A DNA stretch of 64,000 bases. Origin: DATBLE01 sp046734335 (GTDB taxonomy: Bacteria; Actinomycetota; Thermoleophilia; Gaiellales; Gaiellaceae). A program made the position numbers and the translations under genes. Where the stretch lies: assembly GCA_046734335.1 (NCBI GenBank), contig JBKPRA010000010.1, positions 3,690 to 67,689 of the forward strand. The letters run 5' to 3'. Position 1 is the first letter of the stretch. Every line of letters begins with the position of its first letter. Positions 15,944 through 29,170 of the stretch are shown one piece after another. The notes under the pieces were generated by a model that made no database searches, was not told the origin of the DNA, and saw only the letters and a program-made list of their open reading frames with translations.

Positions 15944-17209
15944 ATGAGGCGCCAGATCCTCTTCGCCGCCGTGCTCCTCCTGGTCACGGCCGGAGTTGCG
16001 CATGCCGCCACCAAGACGTACTCGACCGGCACCGTCGACCAACCGATCGGCGCCCGCTTCGAACGCTCGCTGACGGTTCCGGACCGCGGCCCGGTCTCGT
16101 TCGTCCGCGTCTCGTTCCGGATCACCACTCCCGACACGTCCGCGATCGCGATCTCTCTCGTCTCGCCGAAGGGCACCGAGGTGCCGCTGATCATGGGGCG
16201 GGGGACAGGAGCCGACTTCGGCAGCGACGAGCGGGGCTGTGGCGGCTTCCTCACCGTTCTCGACTCGGACCAGGCCACCAACCCGGTCGCCGCCGCCTCG
16301 GCTCCTTTCGCCGACGGTCCGTACCGGGCGGAGGGAAACCTCTCCTCGCTCTACGGGGAGGACGCGCGCGGTCGCTGGACGCTGCGGGTCACGAACGGCG
16401 GCAAGCCCGCGAGGCTCAACTGTTTCACGCTCGACATCTCCAGGAACGTCCCGCAGACGCTGTCCGCGCGCACGGGCACCGTGACGGCGACCGTGACCTA
16501 CACCGAGCGCAACTTTCTCTACGAGAAGGTGCGCGTGCGGATCACCAGGGCCCGCCGGACCGCGCTCGATGCGCCGATCCAGCGCCTCGGCTGCCCGGAC
16601 TGCGCGAACGACCGCCCGTCGGCGGTCAGGCTCCGCGATCTGGACGGCGGCGAGCCTGAGGTGCTCGTCGAGCTCTACTCGGGCGGCGCACACTGCTGCC
16701 TCTTCACGCTGATCCTCCGCTGGGACGCCGCCGCGAAGCGCTACCGCTCGACCCTGGGCTACTGGGGCAACTACGGCTCGCGGCTGATCGATCTCGACGG
16801 CGACGGCAAGCCGGAGTTCTCCGCCTTCGACGAGCGCTTCGTCTACGAGTTCACTGCATACGTCTTCTCGTCCGCGCCGATCCGGATCTGGAGCTACCGC
16901 GAGGGCAAGCTCGTCGACGTCACACGCACGTTTCCGGCACTCATCCAGAAGAGCGCCGCGACCAATCTGGGGTACTACTTGAAAGCTCGTGGCGACCCGA
17001 ACACCGACGTCCGCTCCTATGTCGCCGCCTACGTCGCCGACCAGTACCTGCTCGGCGACCCGGTCGAAGGAAGGCGCGTGCTCGACCTCGCCTTCGAGCG
17101 GGGCGATCTGGGCCGCGGTACATCTCGCCTCGGGCTGCCCGCCGGCAAGGCGTACGTGGCCGCGCTGATGCGGGACCTGCGCAGGTGGGGGTACATCCGC
17201 TCCTCGTGA
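15944..17209 (+). CDS. Secreted protein with P-domain-like and VCBS-like regions
   Basis: 421 residues with a clear signal peptide (RRQILFAAVLLLVTAGVAHA). Residues about 25-170 look like a proprotein-convertase P (Homo B) beta-jelly-roll: VRVSFRITTPDTSAIAISLVSPKG, a GCGGFLTVLDSD loop, then EDARGRWTLRVTNGG. Residues about 220-330 carry FG-GAP/VCBS-like acidic loops (DLDGGEPEVLVELY, DLDGDGKPEF) that probably bind Ca2+. No protease domain is present. Likely an extracellular structural or binding protein. The TGA overlaps the GTG of the rhodanese gene. Confidence 0.7.
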   Translation: MRRQILFAAVLLLVTAGVAHAATKTYSTGTVDQPIGARFERSLTVPDRGPVSFVRVSFRITTPDTSAIAISLVSPKGTEVPLIMGRGTGADFGSDERGCGGFLTVLDSDQATNPVAAASAPFADGPYRAEGNLSSLYGEDARGRWTLRVTNGGKPARLNCFTLDISRNVPQTLSARTGTVTATVTYTERNFLYEKVRVRITRARRTALDAPIQRLGCPDCANDRPSAVRLRDLDGGEPEVLVELYSGGAHCCLFTLILRWDAAAKRYRSTLGYWGNYGSRLIDLDGDGKPEFSAFDERFVYEFTAYVFSSAPIRIWSYREGKLVDVTRTFPALIQKSAATNLGYYLKARGDPNTDVRSYVAAYVADQYLLGDPVEGRRVLDLAFERGDLGRGTSRLGLPAGKAYVAALMRDLRRWGYIRSS

Positions 17210-17568
17210 AGCCGAGGACGATCGACTCGCTCCTGGGCGAGGCCCGGGCCGGGTTGGTTCGGCTGACGCCCGAGCAGGCCCGCGCCGCTTGCAAGGAGGG
17301 CGCGCTCCTCGTCGACACGCGCTCGCGCGACGAGCAGCGGGAACAGGGTGGGGCGATCCCCGGCGCGCTCCACCATCCCCTCTCCGTGGTGCTCTGGCGG
17401 CTCGACGCGCTGCCGCGTGACACTCGGGTGATCCTGATCTGCCGGCAGGGTTACTTCTCCAGCCTTGCCGCCGCCCAGCTCCAGGAGCTCGGCTTCGGCG
17501 AGGCGACCGACGTCCAGGGCGGCTTCGAGGCGTGGGAGGCGGCGGGCCTGCCCATGGAGCCCGTCTAG
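17206..17568 (+). CDS. Rhodanese-like sulfurtransferase
   Basis: 120 residues, one rhodanese domain: LLVDTRSRDEQREQGGAIPGALHHP, then the active-site loop CRQGYFSS with Cys79, and GGFEAWEAAGLP. The cysteine would carry a persulfide. GTG 17206 overlaps the preceding stop by 4 nt; a longer start at 17185 is less likely. The sulfur acceptor is unknown. It is tail-to-tail with the hydrolase, overlapping by 4 nt. Confidence 0.88.
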   Translation: MKPRTIDSLLGEARAGLVRLTPEQARAACKEGALLVDTRSRDEQREQGGAIPGALHHPLSVVLWRLDALPRDTRVILICRQGYFSSLAAAQLQELGFGEATDVQGGFEAWEAAGLPMEPV

Positions 17569-18302
17569 CTTACCGCCGCGATCAGCCGGTCAAGCGGCGC
17601 CCAGAGCTGGCGGCGTGCCTCCGGCCCCCACTGGAGCGCCGAGAAGTGGTCGGCACGAAACGGGCCGCGTGAGCGCACGACGGCGGTGCGGATCCTCTGC
17701 GCCGGGAAGTGCGAGCGCTCGAGGCGCCGGAGCAGCTCGCGGACTCCGGCCGGCGAGTCGCGGTCGGCGGCGACGAGCAGCAGCCGCGCCGAGTGGGGGA
17801 GATGGGTGAAGTTGACGACCTCCTCGAGTCCCGGGTTGAGCGTGCTCGGGTAGACGCTCATCACGGCGGCGGCATTCTCGCTGATCCGCCACATCACAGC
17901 CGCTAACTCGACAGCCAGCCGTCCGCCGCGCGAGTAGCCGACCACGACCAGCGGCGCGCGGGGACGGCCGAGGCGGACGAGCCCGGCGTGGATCCCGATG
18001 AGCGAGTGGAGGAGCGCAGGCGAGCCGGCCGGCGTCGTCTCGTAGCGGGGATAGATCACGTCGTTTCCCTGCCGCACCAGATGCTCGATCCAGGCCGTGT
18101 GGTTCGACGGGTTCAGCTCGCTCTCGTCGAGGCCGTGCTCGAAGACGACGACGGCCTTCGGCGTTCCCTGCGCCTTCCAGAGCCAGTAGGCGTCGGCTCC
18201 GTTGCCGAACGGGCCGAGCATCCTCGGCTCGGGTTTGGAGGCGGGCGACGCGGCGGGCAGCGTCAGCGCCAGGAGCATGAGGGTGAGTGCTCCGCGCAGC
18301 AT
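17565..18302 (-). CDS. Secreted alpha/beta hydrolase
   Basis: 245 residues with a signal peptide (about 1-21) and an alpha/beta-hydrolase fold. FEHGLDE forms the oxyanion region, GYSRGG holds the nucleophile Ser124, AADRD is the acid-side strand, and ADHFSAL the likely catalytic His. The closest types are secreted esterases or lipases of the BAAT/dienelactone hydrolase kind; the substrate cannot be told. Start ATG 18302, divergent from the pyr operon. Confidence 0.75.
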   Translation of the reverse strand: MLRGALTLMLLALTLPAASPASKPEPRMLGPFGNGADAYWLWKAQGTPKAVVVFEHGLDESELNPSNHTAWIEHLVRQGNDVIYPRYETTPAGSPALLHSLIGIHAGLVRLGRPRAPLVVVGYSRGGRLAVELAAVMWRISENAAAVMSVYPSTLNPGLEEVVNFTHLPHSARLLLVAADRDSPAGVRELLRRLERSHFPAQRIRTAVVRSRGPFRADHFSALQWGPEARRQLWAPLDRLIAAVS

Positions 18303-18373
18303 GCGAGCTATGACGTCCCCGAGAGGCGATAGTCTGTCGTTCGCACACGGTTCAAGACCAGCACTGCTTTAAC

Positions 18374-18398
18374 CCGGTCCTGTGAGGCCGGAAAGGAG
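18374..18398 (+). promoter_or_regulatory. PyrR-binding RNA element over the pyrR ribosome site
   Basis: CCGG (18374-18377) and CCGG (18388-18391) form a stem around TCCTGTGAGG, matching the PyrR binding-loop consensus (UCCNGNGAGG). The ribosome site AAAGGAG starts at once after the stem. PyrR bound with UMP would stabilise this hairpin and hide the ribosome site, the translational control known for mycobacterial pyr operons. Confidence 0.8.
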
Positions 18399-18405
18399 TC
18401 CAGAG

Positions 18406-18990
18406 GTGACCGCTGCACACGCGCCCGCCGCCGAGCGGGTCCTTCTCGACACAGACGCGCTCGGTCGCACGCTTCACCGCATCGCCCACGAGATCATCGA
18501 GGCGAATGCCGAGCTCGAGAACGTCGCGCTCGTCGGCATCCACACACGCGGCGTCCCGCTCGCGCACCGCCTCCGCCGCCTGATCCAGGAGTTCAGCGGC
18601 GTCGAGGTCGATCTCGGGACGATCGACATCACCTTCCACCGTGACGACTTGCACGTGCGCGGGGGCGAAGCGCCGCTGCACCCACAACCACTCGTGCGCG
18701 AGACGAAGCTTGATTTCGCCCTCGAGGGCCGGACCTGCATTCTCGTCGACGACGTCCTCTACACCGGCCGGACGATCCGCGCGGCGATCGAGGCGCTGTT
18801 CGACTATGGCCGTCCCGCCCGCGTCCAGCTGGCCGTGGTTGCCGACCGCGGCCACCGAGAGTTGCCGATCCGGCCCGACTACGTGGGCAAGAACCTGCCA
18901 ACCGCCCGCGCGGAGCGGGTCCAGGTCCAGTTGGTCGAGATCGACGAGGTCGACCAGGTCGTGCTGATCACCCAGGAGGAGCGGGCATGA
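18406..18990 (+). CDS. pyrR: Bifunctional pyr operon regulator / uracil phosphoribosyltransferase PyrR
   Basis: About 194 residues from GTG 18406, 7 nt after AAAGGAG. The PRPP loop LVDDVLYTGRTIRAAIEAL, the N-terminal DALGRTLHRIAHEIIE helix, VGIHTRGVPLAHRL and the basic RNA-binding face are typical of PyrR. It senses UMP/PRPP and binds the pyr leader RNA; the one PyrR loop seen lies just before this gene. First gene of the pyrimidine operon, overlapping pyrB by 4 nt. Confidence 0.93.
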   Translation: MTAAHAPAAERVLLDTDALGRTLHRIAHEIIEANAELENVALVGIHTRGVPLAHRLRRLIQEFSGVEVDLGTIDITFHRDDLHVRGGEAPLHPQPLVRETKLDFALEGRTCILVDDVLYTGRTIRAAIEALFDYGRPARVQLAVVADRGHRELPIRPDYVGKNLPTARAERVQVQLVEIDEVDQVVLITQEERA

Positions 18991-19982
18991 CGGTGCAACT
19001 GGTACGCGACGACCTGGTGCCACCGTCCGACCCGCCGCCGCGGCGCCACCTGATCTCGATCAGCGATCTGACCCGCGACGACGTGACTCGGCTGCTCGCC
19101 ACCGCAGGCAGCTTCGAGCGGTCGCTGGAGCGGGAGATGAAGAAGCTGCCGACGCTGCGTGGCCGAACGGTCGTCAACCTGTTCTTCGAGGCGTCGACCC
19201 GGACGTCCTCGAGCTTCGAACTGGCCGCAAAGCGCCTCTCGGCCGATGTGATGTCGGTCAAATCGAGCGGCTCGTCGGTGGACAAGGGCGAGTCGCTCAA
19301 GGACACCGCGCTGACCCTCGCCGCCTACGACCCGGACGTGATCGTCATCCGGCACCCGCAGATCGGCGCTCCGACGCTCGTCTCTCGCGTGACCGGGGCG
19401 CACGTGGTCAACGCAGGCGACGGCAAGCACCAGCACCCGACCCAGGCACTGCTCGACCTGTACACGATCGAGCAGAACGTGGGCCCGATCGAGGGCCTCC
19501 ACGTGGCGATCGTCGGGGACGTGCTGCACTCCCGCGTTGCCCGCTCCAACATCCAGGCTCTCACGCTGATGGGCGCACGGGTGACCCTGGTCGGCCCGCC
19601 GACGCTGATCCCGCGAGGGATCGAGGCGATGGACTGCGAGGTCTCGACCGACATCGCCGCGATCGGCTCCGCAGACGTGGTCTACGTCCTGCGCATGCAG
19701 CGCGAGCGCATGGAGGCAGGCGAGAACTACGTGCCCAGCCTCCGCGAGTACACCGCGCGTTGGGGCGTGACCCCGGCCCGGCTGCGCCCTGGCCAGAAGG
19801 TCATGCACCCGGGGCCAATGAACCGCGGCGTCGAGATCGACCCGGTTGTCGCCGACTCCGTCGACGCCCTGATCGAGACCCAGGTGCGGGCGGGGCTGGT
19901 CGTGCGGATGGCCGTCCTCTACGACCTGCTCACCCACGGCCCGGTCGAGATCAAGGCCGAGGCGACGGAGGAGGTGGCCTGA
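18987..19982 (+). CDS. pyrB: Aspartate carbamoyltransferase catalytic chain
   Basis: 331 residues. Condenses carbamoyl phosphate with aspartate, the committed pyrimidine step. Carbamoyl-phosphate loop STRT (residues 70-73), HPTQ (150-153) and HPGPMNRG near the C-terminus are intact. No pyrI regulatory chain is present, as usual in actinobacteria, where control is through PyrR. TGA overlaps the pyrC ATG by 1 nt. Confidence 0.96.
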   Translation: MTVQLVRDDLVPPSDPPPRRHLISISDLTRDDVTRLLATAGSFERSLEREMKKLPTLRGRTVVNLFFEASTRTSSSFELAAKRLSADVMSVKSSGSSVDKGESLKDTALTLAAYDPDVIVIRHPQIGAPTLVSRVTGAHVVNAGDGKHQHPTQALLDLYTIEQNVGPIEGLHVAIVGDVLHSRVARSNIQALTLMGARVTLVGPPTLIPRGIEAMDCEVSTDIAAIGSADVVYVLRMQRERMEAGENYVPSLREYTARWGVTPARLRPGQKVMHPGPMNRGVEIDPVVADSVDALIETQVRAGLVVRMAVLYDLLTHGPVEIKAEATEEVA

Positions 19983-21283
19983 TGCTCTTCGGCAAGGGGG
20001 GTCACGACGACCTGGTCGTCCGCAGCGCCCGCGTGATCGACGCCGCCCTGGGGATCGACGACCTGCTCGATGTCCGCGTGGACCGCGGCGTGATCGCCGA
20101 CATCGGCCTGAACGTCTCGCCCAACGGTCATCGGATCGTGGAAGGGCGTGGACTCGTGCTGGCGCCCGCGTTCGTCGATCCGCACGTCCACCTTCGCACG
20201 CCGGGACGTGAGGACGAGGAGACCATCGCGTCGGGCACCGCTGCAGCGGCCGCCGGCGGCTTCTGCGCGATCCTCGCAATGCCGAACACGGAGCCGGTGG
20301 TCGACTCAGCCGCCGTGCTCGGCTCGCTGATCGAGGCCGCGAGGGAAGAAGCCGAGGTGCCGGTCGGGTTCCTGGCCGCGATCACGAAGGGTCAGCGCGG
20401 CGACGAACTGTCCGAGATGGCCGAACTGGCCGATGCCGGCGCCGCCGGCTTCTCCGACGACGGACGTCCCGTGGTTGCACCCGGGCTGATGCGGCGCGCT
20501 CTGCAGTACCACGCAATCACAGGGCGCCGCGTCGCTGTGCACTGCGAGGAGCCGACCCTTTCCCGTTCCGGCCAGATGCACGAAGGGCCCGTCTCCGCCG
20601 AGCTCGGGCTCGCCGGCTATCCCTCGGTTGCGGAGAGCGTGATGGTCGGCCGCGATCTGGCGCTTGCGGCACACGAGGCGCAGCCGATTCACCTGCTCCA
20701 CCTTTCCGCGCGCGAATCGGTGGACGAGCTGCGGCGCGCTCAGGCAGCCGGCGTGCGGGCCACCGGCGAAGCAACGCCTCACCATCTGGTGCTGACGGAC
20801 GACGCGGTGCGGTCGCTCGACCCGAACCTGAAGATGAACCCGCCGCTGCGTGGAGCCGCCGATCGCGCAGCGCTCGTGGCCGCGGTCAAGGACGGGACGA
20901 TTTCGGTGATCGCCACCGACCATGCACCGCATGCCGCTCACGAGAAGGACGTGCCGTTCGAGGAGGCGCCGTTCGGCGTGACCGGTCTCGAGACGGCATT
21001 CGCCGCCCTCAACACCCACCTGGTCGGCTCGGGGCTGCTGGGGCTGCCGACGCTGCTCGAGCGTATGTCGGCCGGGCCGGCCCGCGCCTACGGGCTGGAG
21101 CCGCCGCGGATCGAGCAGGGCGCGCCCGCGAACCTCGTCCTGCTCGACCCCGACAGCGCGTGGCGCGTCGGCGAGGGCGGCTTCCGGTCACGCTCGAAGA
21201 ACTCGTGGCTTCTCGGCGAGACACTGCGCGGGAAGGTGCGCCTGACGGTCGCCGCCGGGCGGATCGCGTACGAGGCGGCGTGA
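19982..21283 (+). CDS. pyrC: Dihydroorotase
   Basis: 433-residue class I dihydroorotase of the amidohydrolase superfamily. Zn motif DPHVHLR (His68, His70) opens the barrel; DDGRPV, HLLHLS and ATDHAPHA supply the other ligands and the catalytic Asp. It closes carbamoyl aspartate to dihydroorotate. It overlaps pyrB by 1 nt (TGATG) and carA by 4 nt, so translation is coupled. Confidence 0.96.
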   Translation: MLFGKGGHDDLVVRSARVIDAALGIDDLLDVRVDRGVIADIGLNVSPNGHRIVEGRGLVLAPAFVDPHVHLRTPGREDEETIASGTAAAAAGGFCAILAMPNTEPVVDSAAVLGSLIEAAREEAEVPVGFLAAITKGQRGDELSEMAELADAGAAGFSDDGRPVVAPGLMRRALQYHAITGRRVAVHCEEPTLSRSGQMHEGPVSAELGLAGYPSVAESVMVGRDLALAAHEAQPIHLLHLSARESVDELRRAQAAGVRATGEATPHHLVLTDDAVRSLDPNLKMNPPLRGAADRAALVAAVKDGTISVIATDHAPHAAHEKDVPFEEAPFGVTGLETAFAALNTHLVGSGLLGLPTLLERMSAGPARAYGLEPPRIEQGAPANLVLLDPDSAWRVGEGGFRSRSKNSWLLGETLRGKVRLTVAAGRIAYEAA

Positions 21284-22303
21284 GCTTCCTCCTGCTCGAG
21301 GACGGCACGGTCTTTCCCGGCGAGTCGGTTGCGGCGAACGGCCGTGCCTTCGGCGAGGCGGTGTTCACGACCTCGATGAGCGGCTACCAGGAGACGGTCA
21401 CCGACCCGAGCTACTCGGAGCAGATCGTCTGCTTCACCGCGCCGATGGTCGGCAACTACGGCGTCGCCGAGGAGCGTTCGCAGTCCAACTCCGTGCACGC
21501 CACTGCTGTCGTCATGCGCGAGGTCGGCGGGTCGGGATGGACGGACTGGCTGCGCGGCCGCGGCGTGGTCGCGGTTGCGGGGGTCGACACGCGCTCGCTC
21601 GTCCTCCACCTGCGCGACCGCGGCGCGATGCGGGCGGCTGCGGTCGCCGGCGACCCGCCGGTCGAGGAGGTCCTGGCGGAGGTGCGGTCGCTGCCGTCGA
21701 TGGAGGGGGCTGCGCTCGTCGCGGGCGTCTCTCCGCGCGAGCAGTACACATTCGCCGCGGAAGGAGATGTCCGGGTCGCGGTGGTCGACTACGGCATCAA
21801 GCGCTCGATCTTGCGCCTCCTGGAGCGGGCCGGGGCGGCCGTCGAGGTGTATCCGCACGACGTGGACGCCGACACGCTCGCCGGCTACGACGGTGTGCTG
21901 CTCGGCAACGGCCCGGGCGACCCGGCGCCGCTCGCCGAAGAGACGCGCACCGTGCAGGATCTGCTCGGACGGGCGCCGGTGCTCGGCGTCTGCCTCGGTC
22001 ACCAGTTGCTCGCGCTCGCCACGGGCCGCGACACGTTCAAGCTGCCGTTCGGCCACCGCGGCGCGAACCATCCGGTCGTCGACCACGCGACCCGCCGCGT
22101 GCTGGTCACCTCCCAGAACCACGGCTTCGCGGTCGCTCCGGGAGACGGGGAGGGCGTTAGCCACACGTCGCTGTACGACGGCACCGTCGAAGGTCTCCAC
22201 TACCCCGAGCTGCGGGCGCGGTCGGCCCAGTTCCACCCCGAGGCGAGCCCAGGCCCGCACGACGGCGCGTCGATCATCTCCGAGTGGATCGAGGAGCTCC
22301 GGA

Positions 22304-22311
<8 letters not shown>
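21280..22311 (+). CDS. carA: Carbamoyl-phosphate synthase small subunit
   Basis: 343 residues. The N-terminal CPSase domain (LLLEDGTVFPGESVAA, SGYQETVTDPSY) is followed by a class I glutamine amidotransferase with nucleophile Cys238 in GVCLGHQ and catalytic His319/Glu321 in HPEASPGPHD. It supplies ammonia to CarB. GTG 21280 overlaps the pyrC stop. Confidence 0.96.
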
Positions 22312-25250
<2,939 letters not shown>

Positions 25251-25279
<29 letters not shown>

Positions 25280-25913
25280 CAACGAGGCCGTAGGGCCGTA
25301 CACGCTCCTGCGGGTCGAGCGCGGCGGCCTCGACCAGGGCAGTCCGGGACAGTTCTTCATGCTGGAGGCCCCTGGCCGTCTGCTGCCCAGGCCAATGAGC
25401 CTCTGCCTCGCACCTGCGGGCGAGCTGGCGTTCCTGGTCGACCCGATCGGCCCAGGCACACTGGCGCTGGCCTCGCTGGAACCGGGTGACGCGATCCACG
25501 TCTTCGGGCCGCTCGGCAACGGGTTTCACCTCGACGTCGAGCGGCCGCTTCTCGTCGGCGGCGGGATCGGGATCGCGCCGCTGCCGTACCTGTCGCAACG
25601 GCTGGCCTCGCCGCCCGCAGTCATCGGCTTCCGTTCGGAGTGGCACGCACAGGCAGCGGTGCTGGTGCCGAACGCCGAGGTGGCGATCGACCCGACGTTC
25701 GTGACCGAGCTGATCGAGCCCGGACGCGACGTTCTGGCCTGCGGCCCGGAGCCCATGCTCGAGGCCGTGCGCGACCTCTGTCCAGGTGCCCAGCTGGCCT
25801 GGGAGGCGCCGATGGCGTGCGGGTACGGCGCCTGCTACGGCTGCGCCGTCGAGATCGGCGGAGCCTGGAAGCGGCTCTGCGTCGAAGGTCCGGTCCTGCA
25901 GGAGGCTGCCTGA
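25251..25913 (+). CDS. pyrK: Dihydroorotate dehydrogenase electron-transfer subunit
   Basis: 220 residues of the ferredoxin-reductase fold. LPRPMSL for FAD, GGGIGIAPLPYL for NAD, and a C-terminal [2Fe-2S] site Cys190-x4-Cys195-x2-Cys198-x11-Cys210 (MACGYGACYGC...KRLC). It passes electrons from the PyrD flavin to NAD+, so this is a class 1B enzyme. TTG 25251 overlaps carB by 29 nt; it ends in TGATG shared with pyrD. Confidence 0.93.
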
Positions 25914-26782
25914 TGCTGCTAAACGCCTCGGGCTGTCTGGATGCGTTGACGGCGCCCGAAACCGCAGGTGCACTCGATGCATTCGTCACGAAGACGGTCA
26001 CACCGCTCCCTCGCGGGGGAAATGCGCCGGTTCGCATCGCAGAGACCGACGTGGGCATGCTCAACTCCATCGGCCTCGCCAACCTCGGCAGGGAGGCGTT
26101 TCTGGCCGAGACGCTGCCCCGGCTGCGGGAGCTGGGGATCCCGCTCTGGGTTTCGGTCGGCGGCTTCAGCGCCGTCGAGTACGCCGAGACGTGCGTTCGG
26201 CTGGAGAACGTGACGATCGAGCTCAATCTGTCGTGTCCCAACGTCGACGAGGCGCCGGATTCGGCGGCGGAGATCGTCGCCGCCTGCCGCGCCGCCACTG
26301 CACTCCCGCTCTACGCGAAGCTCTCGCCGGCCAGCTGGGACCTTGGCGCGGTCGCCCGCGCGGTCGAGGGGGCGGGCGCCGACGGCATCTCGGTGGTGAA
26401 CACGATGCGGGGCATGAAGCTCGACGCGGAGCTCCAACCTGTGCTCGGGACGGGTATCGGCGGGCTGTCCGGGCCCGCCCTCAGGCCGATCGCCCTTGCC
26501 GCCGTACACGCGTGCTACCGGGCGACAAGGCTGCCGATCGTAGGGATGGGCGGGGTGGCCTCGGGACGCGACGCACTCGAGCTCCACGCCGCCGGTGCGA
26601 GGGCGGTTGCGATCGGGACCATCCTGTTCTCCGACCCGCTTGCACCGGTCCGGATCCGCGAGGAATTGTCGGCAGAACTGGCAACGATCGGCCTCTCGTC
26701 GGTCGAGCAGGCCTGTGGGATTGCCCACACGGAGGCGTTGCCAGAAAGAAAACACCTCGACGTCGGGTCGAGAGTTTTCTAG
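25913..26782 (+). CDS. pyrD: Dihydroorotate dehydrogenase, class 1B catalytic subunit
   Basis: 289 residues. FMN-binding barrel with catalytic Cys108 in NLSCPNV, substrate loop NSIGLAN, and GMGGVASGRDALELHAAGA. It starts almost at the NASG strand, so it lacks the short N-terminal stretch of most homologues. It pairs with PyrK in the heterotetramer and forms orotate. Last gene of the operon. pyrF, which usually follows it in actinobacteria, is absent. Confidence 0.94.
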   Translation: MLLNASGCLDALTAPETAGALDAFVTKTVTPLPRGGNAPVRIAETDVGMLNSIGLANLGREAFLAETLPRLRELGIPLWVSVGGFSAVEYAETCVRLENVTIELNLSCPNVDEAPDSAAEIVAACRAATALPLYAKLSPASWDLGAVARAVEGAGADGISVVNTMRGMKLDAELQPVLGTGIGGLSGPALRPIALAAVHACYRATRLPIVGMGGVASGRDALELHAAGARAVAIGTILFSDPLAPVRIREELSAELATIGLSSVEQACGIAHTEALPERKHLDVGSRVF

Positions 26783-26814
26783 AAACGCCTGCAAATACGG
26801 CTATTCGAACCAGG

Positions 26815-26842
26815 TTGACCGACGGGTGCAAGATGTTAGACT
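26815..26842 (+). promoter_or_regulatory. Sigma-A-type promoter for mihF-gmk-rpoZ
   Basis: TTGACC (26815-26820), 16 bp, TAGACT (26837-26842). Transcription would start near 26849, just before ATG 26854, giving a very short leader. Confidence 0.55.
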
Positions 26843-26853
26843 CGCTCACTCGA

Positions 26854-27186
26854 ATGCCGACGAAGACTCAGGCAACGGCGCCGGTACGCTCTCTCGATCA
26901 GCGCATGGAGGCTCTCGCCAGGGCCAATGACATCCGCGTCCGCCGGGCGCAGCTGAAGAAGGACCTCAAGAATGGCAAGGTCCAGATCGACGAGATCCTC
27001 GACGACCCGCCGGAGTACGTCTCTACGGCGAAGGTGTTCGACATGCTGATGGCGGTGCCGAAGTTCGGCCGCGTGAAGGCCGCCCGGTTCCTGAACCAGT
27101 GCCGCATCAGCCAGTCGAAGACCGTCGGCGGGTTGTCCGACCGCCAGCGCGCCGAGCTGATTGGGCTCTTCCACCGCAACGACTGA
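26854..27186 (+). CDS. mihF: Integration host factor, actinobacterial type
   Basis: 110 residues matching mycobacterial mIHF: an N-terminal helix (RSLDQRMEALARANDIRVRRAQLKK) and the S13-like helix-two-turn-helix fold (LKNGKVQIDEILDD, AVPKFGRVKAARFLNQCRIS, LSDRQRAELIGLF). It binds and bends DNA as a nucleoid protein, unrelated to proteobacterial IHF. ATG 26854 is preferred over 26833 because the promoter would place the RNA start between them. Overlaps gmk by 26 nt. Confidence 0.92.
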   Translation: MPTKTQATAPVRSLDQRMEALARANDIRVRRAQLKKDLKNGKVQIDEILDDPPEYVSTAKVFDMLMAVPKFGRVKAARFLNQCRISQSKTVGGLSDRQRAELIGLFHRND

Positions 27187-27766
27187 CGGCTCGCCCGTCT
27201 TCGTGATCACCGGCCCCTCGGGGGCGGGGAAGGGAACCCTGATCAGGGCGCTGCTCGGCCAGGTGGCCGACCTCGAGGTGGCCGTCTCGGCGACGACCAG
27301 ACGCCGGCGAGAGGGCGAGGAGGACGGGCGCGAGTACTGGTTCCTGTCCGATGCGGAGTTCGTCCGCCGGGTTCATGACGGCGACTTCCTCGAACACGTC
27401 ACCTACGTGTCCGGAAAGCGGTACGGGACGCTGCGCTCCGAGGTCGACCGGATCGCCGCAGAGGGGAAGATCCCTGTCCTGGAGCTGGAGACCGAGGGGG
27501 CGCTGAACGTCAATGACGACGTTCCGGGAGCGGTGACCATCTTCATCACCGCGCCGATTCCCGAACTCGAGCGTCGCCTGCGCGAGCGGGCGAGCGAGAG
27601 CGAGGGCGAGATCGGCGAGCGCATCGGGTTGGCCCGGAAACAGCTAAACCAAGCGGAACAGTTCGACTACGTCGTGCTCAACGACGACGTGGAGCGGGCC
27701 ACGAAAGAGCTACAGGGCATCGTCCAGCGGGAACTGGCGGCCGCCGGTACCATGAGTCGGCCGTGA
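27161..27766 (+). CDS. gmk: Guanylate kinase
   Basis: 201 residues. P-loop GPSGAGKGT, GMP-binding SATTRRRREGEEDGREYWF, and the lid and base-binding segments of GMP kinases. Phosphorylates GMP to GDP. TTG 27161 overlaps mihF. Ends overlapping rpoZ by 4 nt. mihF-gmk-rpoZ is a conserved actinobacterial order. Confidence 0.94.
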   Translation: MGSSTATTDGSPVFVITGPSGAGKGTLIRALLGQVADLEVAVSATTRRRREGEEDGREYWFLSDAEFVRRVHDGDFLEHVTYVSGKRYGTLRSEVDRIAAEGKIPVLELETEGALNVNDDVPGAVTIFITAPIPELERRLRERASESEGEIGERIGLARKQLNQAEQFDYVVLNDDVERATKELQGIVQRELAAAGTMSRP

Positions 27767-27990
27767 TCCATCCCAGAATCGACGAGCTGCTCGACGACGT
27801 GGACTCGCGCTACGCGCTGGTCATCGTCGCCGCGAAGCGCGCCAGGCAGATCAACAACTACCACCACCAGCTCGGTGAGGGTACGTTCGACGAGTTTCCC
27901 CCTCTCGTCGAGTCCCGCTCGAAGAACTACTTGACGATGGCCCTCGAGGAGACCGCCGAGGGCAAGATCAAATACTCGTACAAGGCCTGA
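27763..27990 (+). CDS. rpoZ: RNA polymerase omega subunit
   Basis: 75 residues. IDELLDDVDSRYALVIVAAKRARQIN is the conserved omega core that latches the beta-prime subunit; LEETAEGKIKY is the C-terminal segment. GTG 27763 overlaps the gmk stop. Confidence 0.94.
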   Translation: MIHPRIDELLDDVDSRYALVIVAAKRARQINNYHHQLGEGTFDEFPPLVESRSKNYLTMALEETAEGKIKYSYKA

Positions 27991-28018
27991 CGGCTTTGTA
28001 CGAACGGAGGGCTGAGCG

Positions 28019-29155
<1,137 letters not shown>

Positions 29156-29170
<15 letters not shown>

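Noticed and set aside
26806..26815. GAACCAGGTT upstream of mihF as a LexA box
   Set aside because: Second half-site is not GTTC; it is only a half match overlapping the -35.
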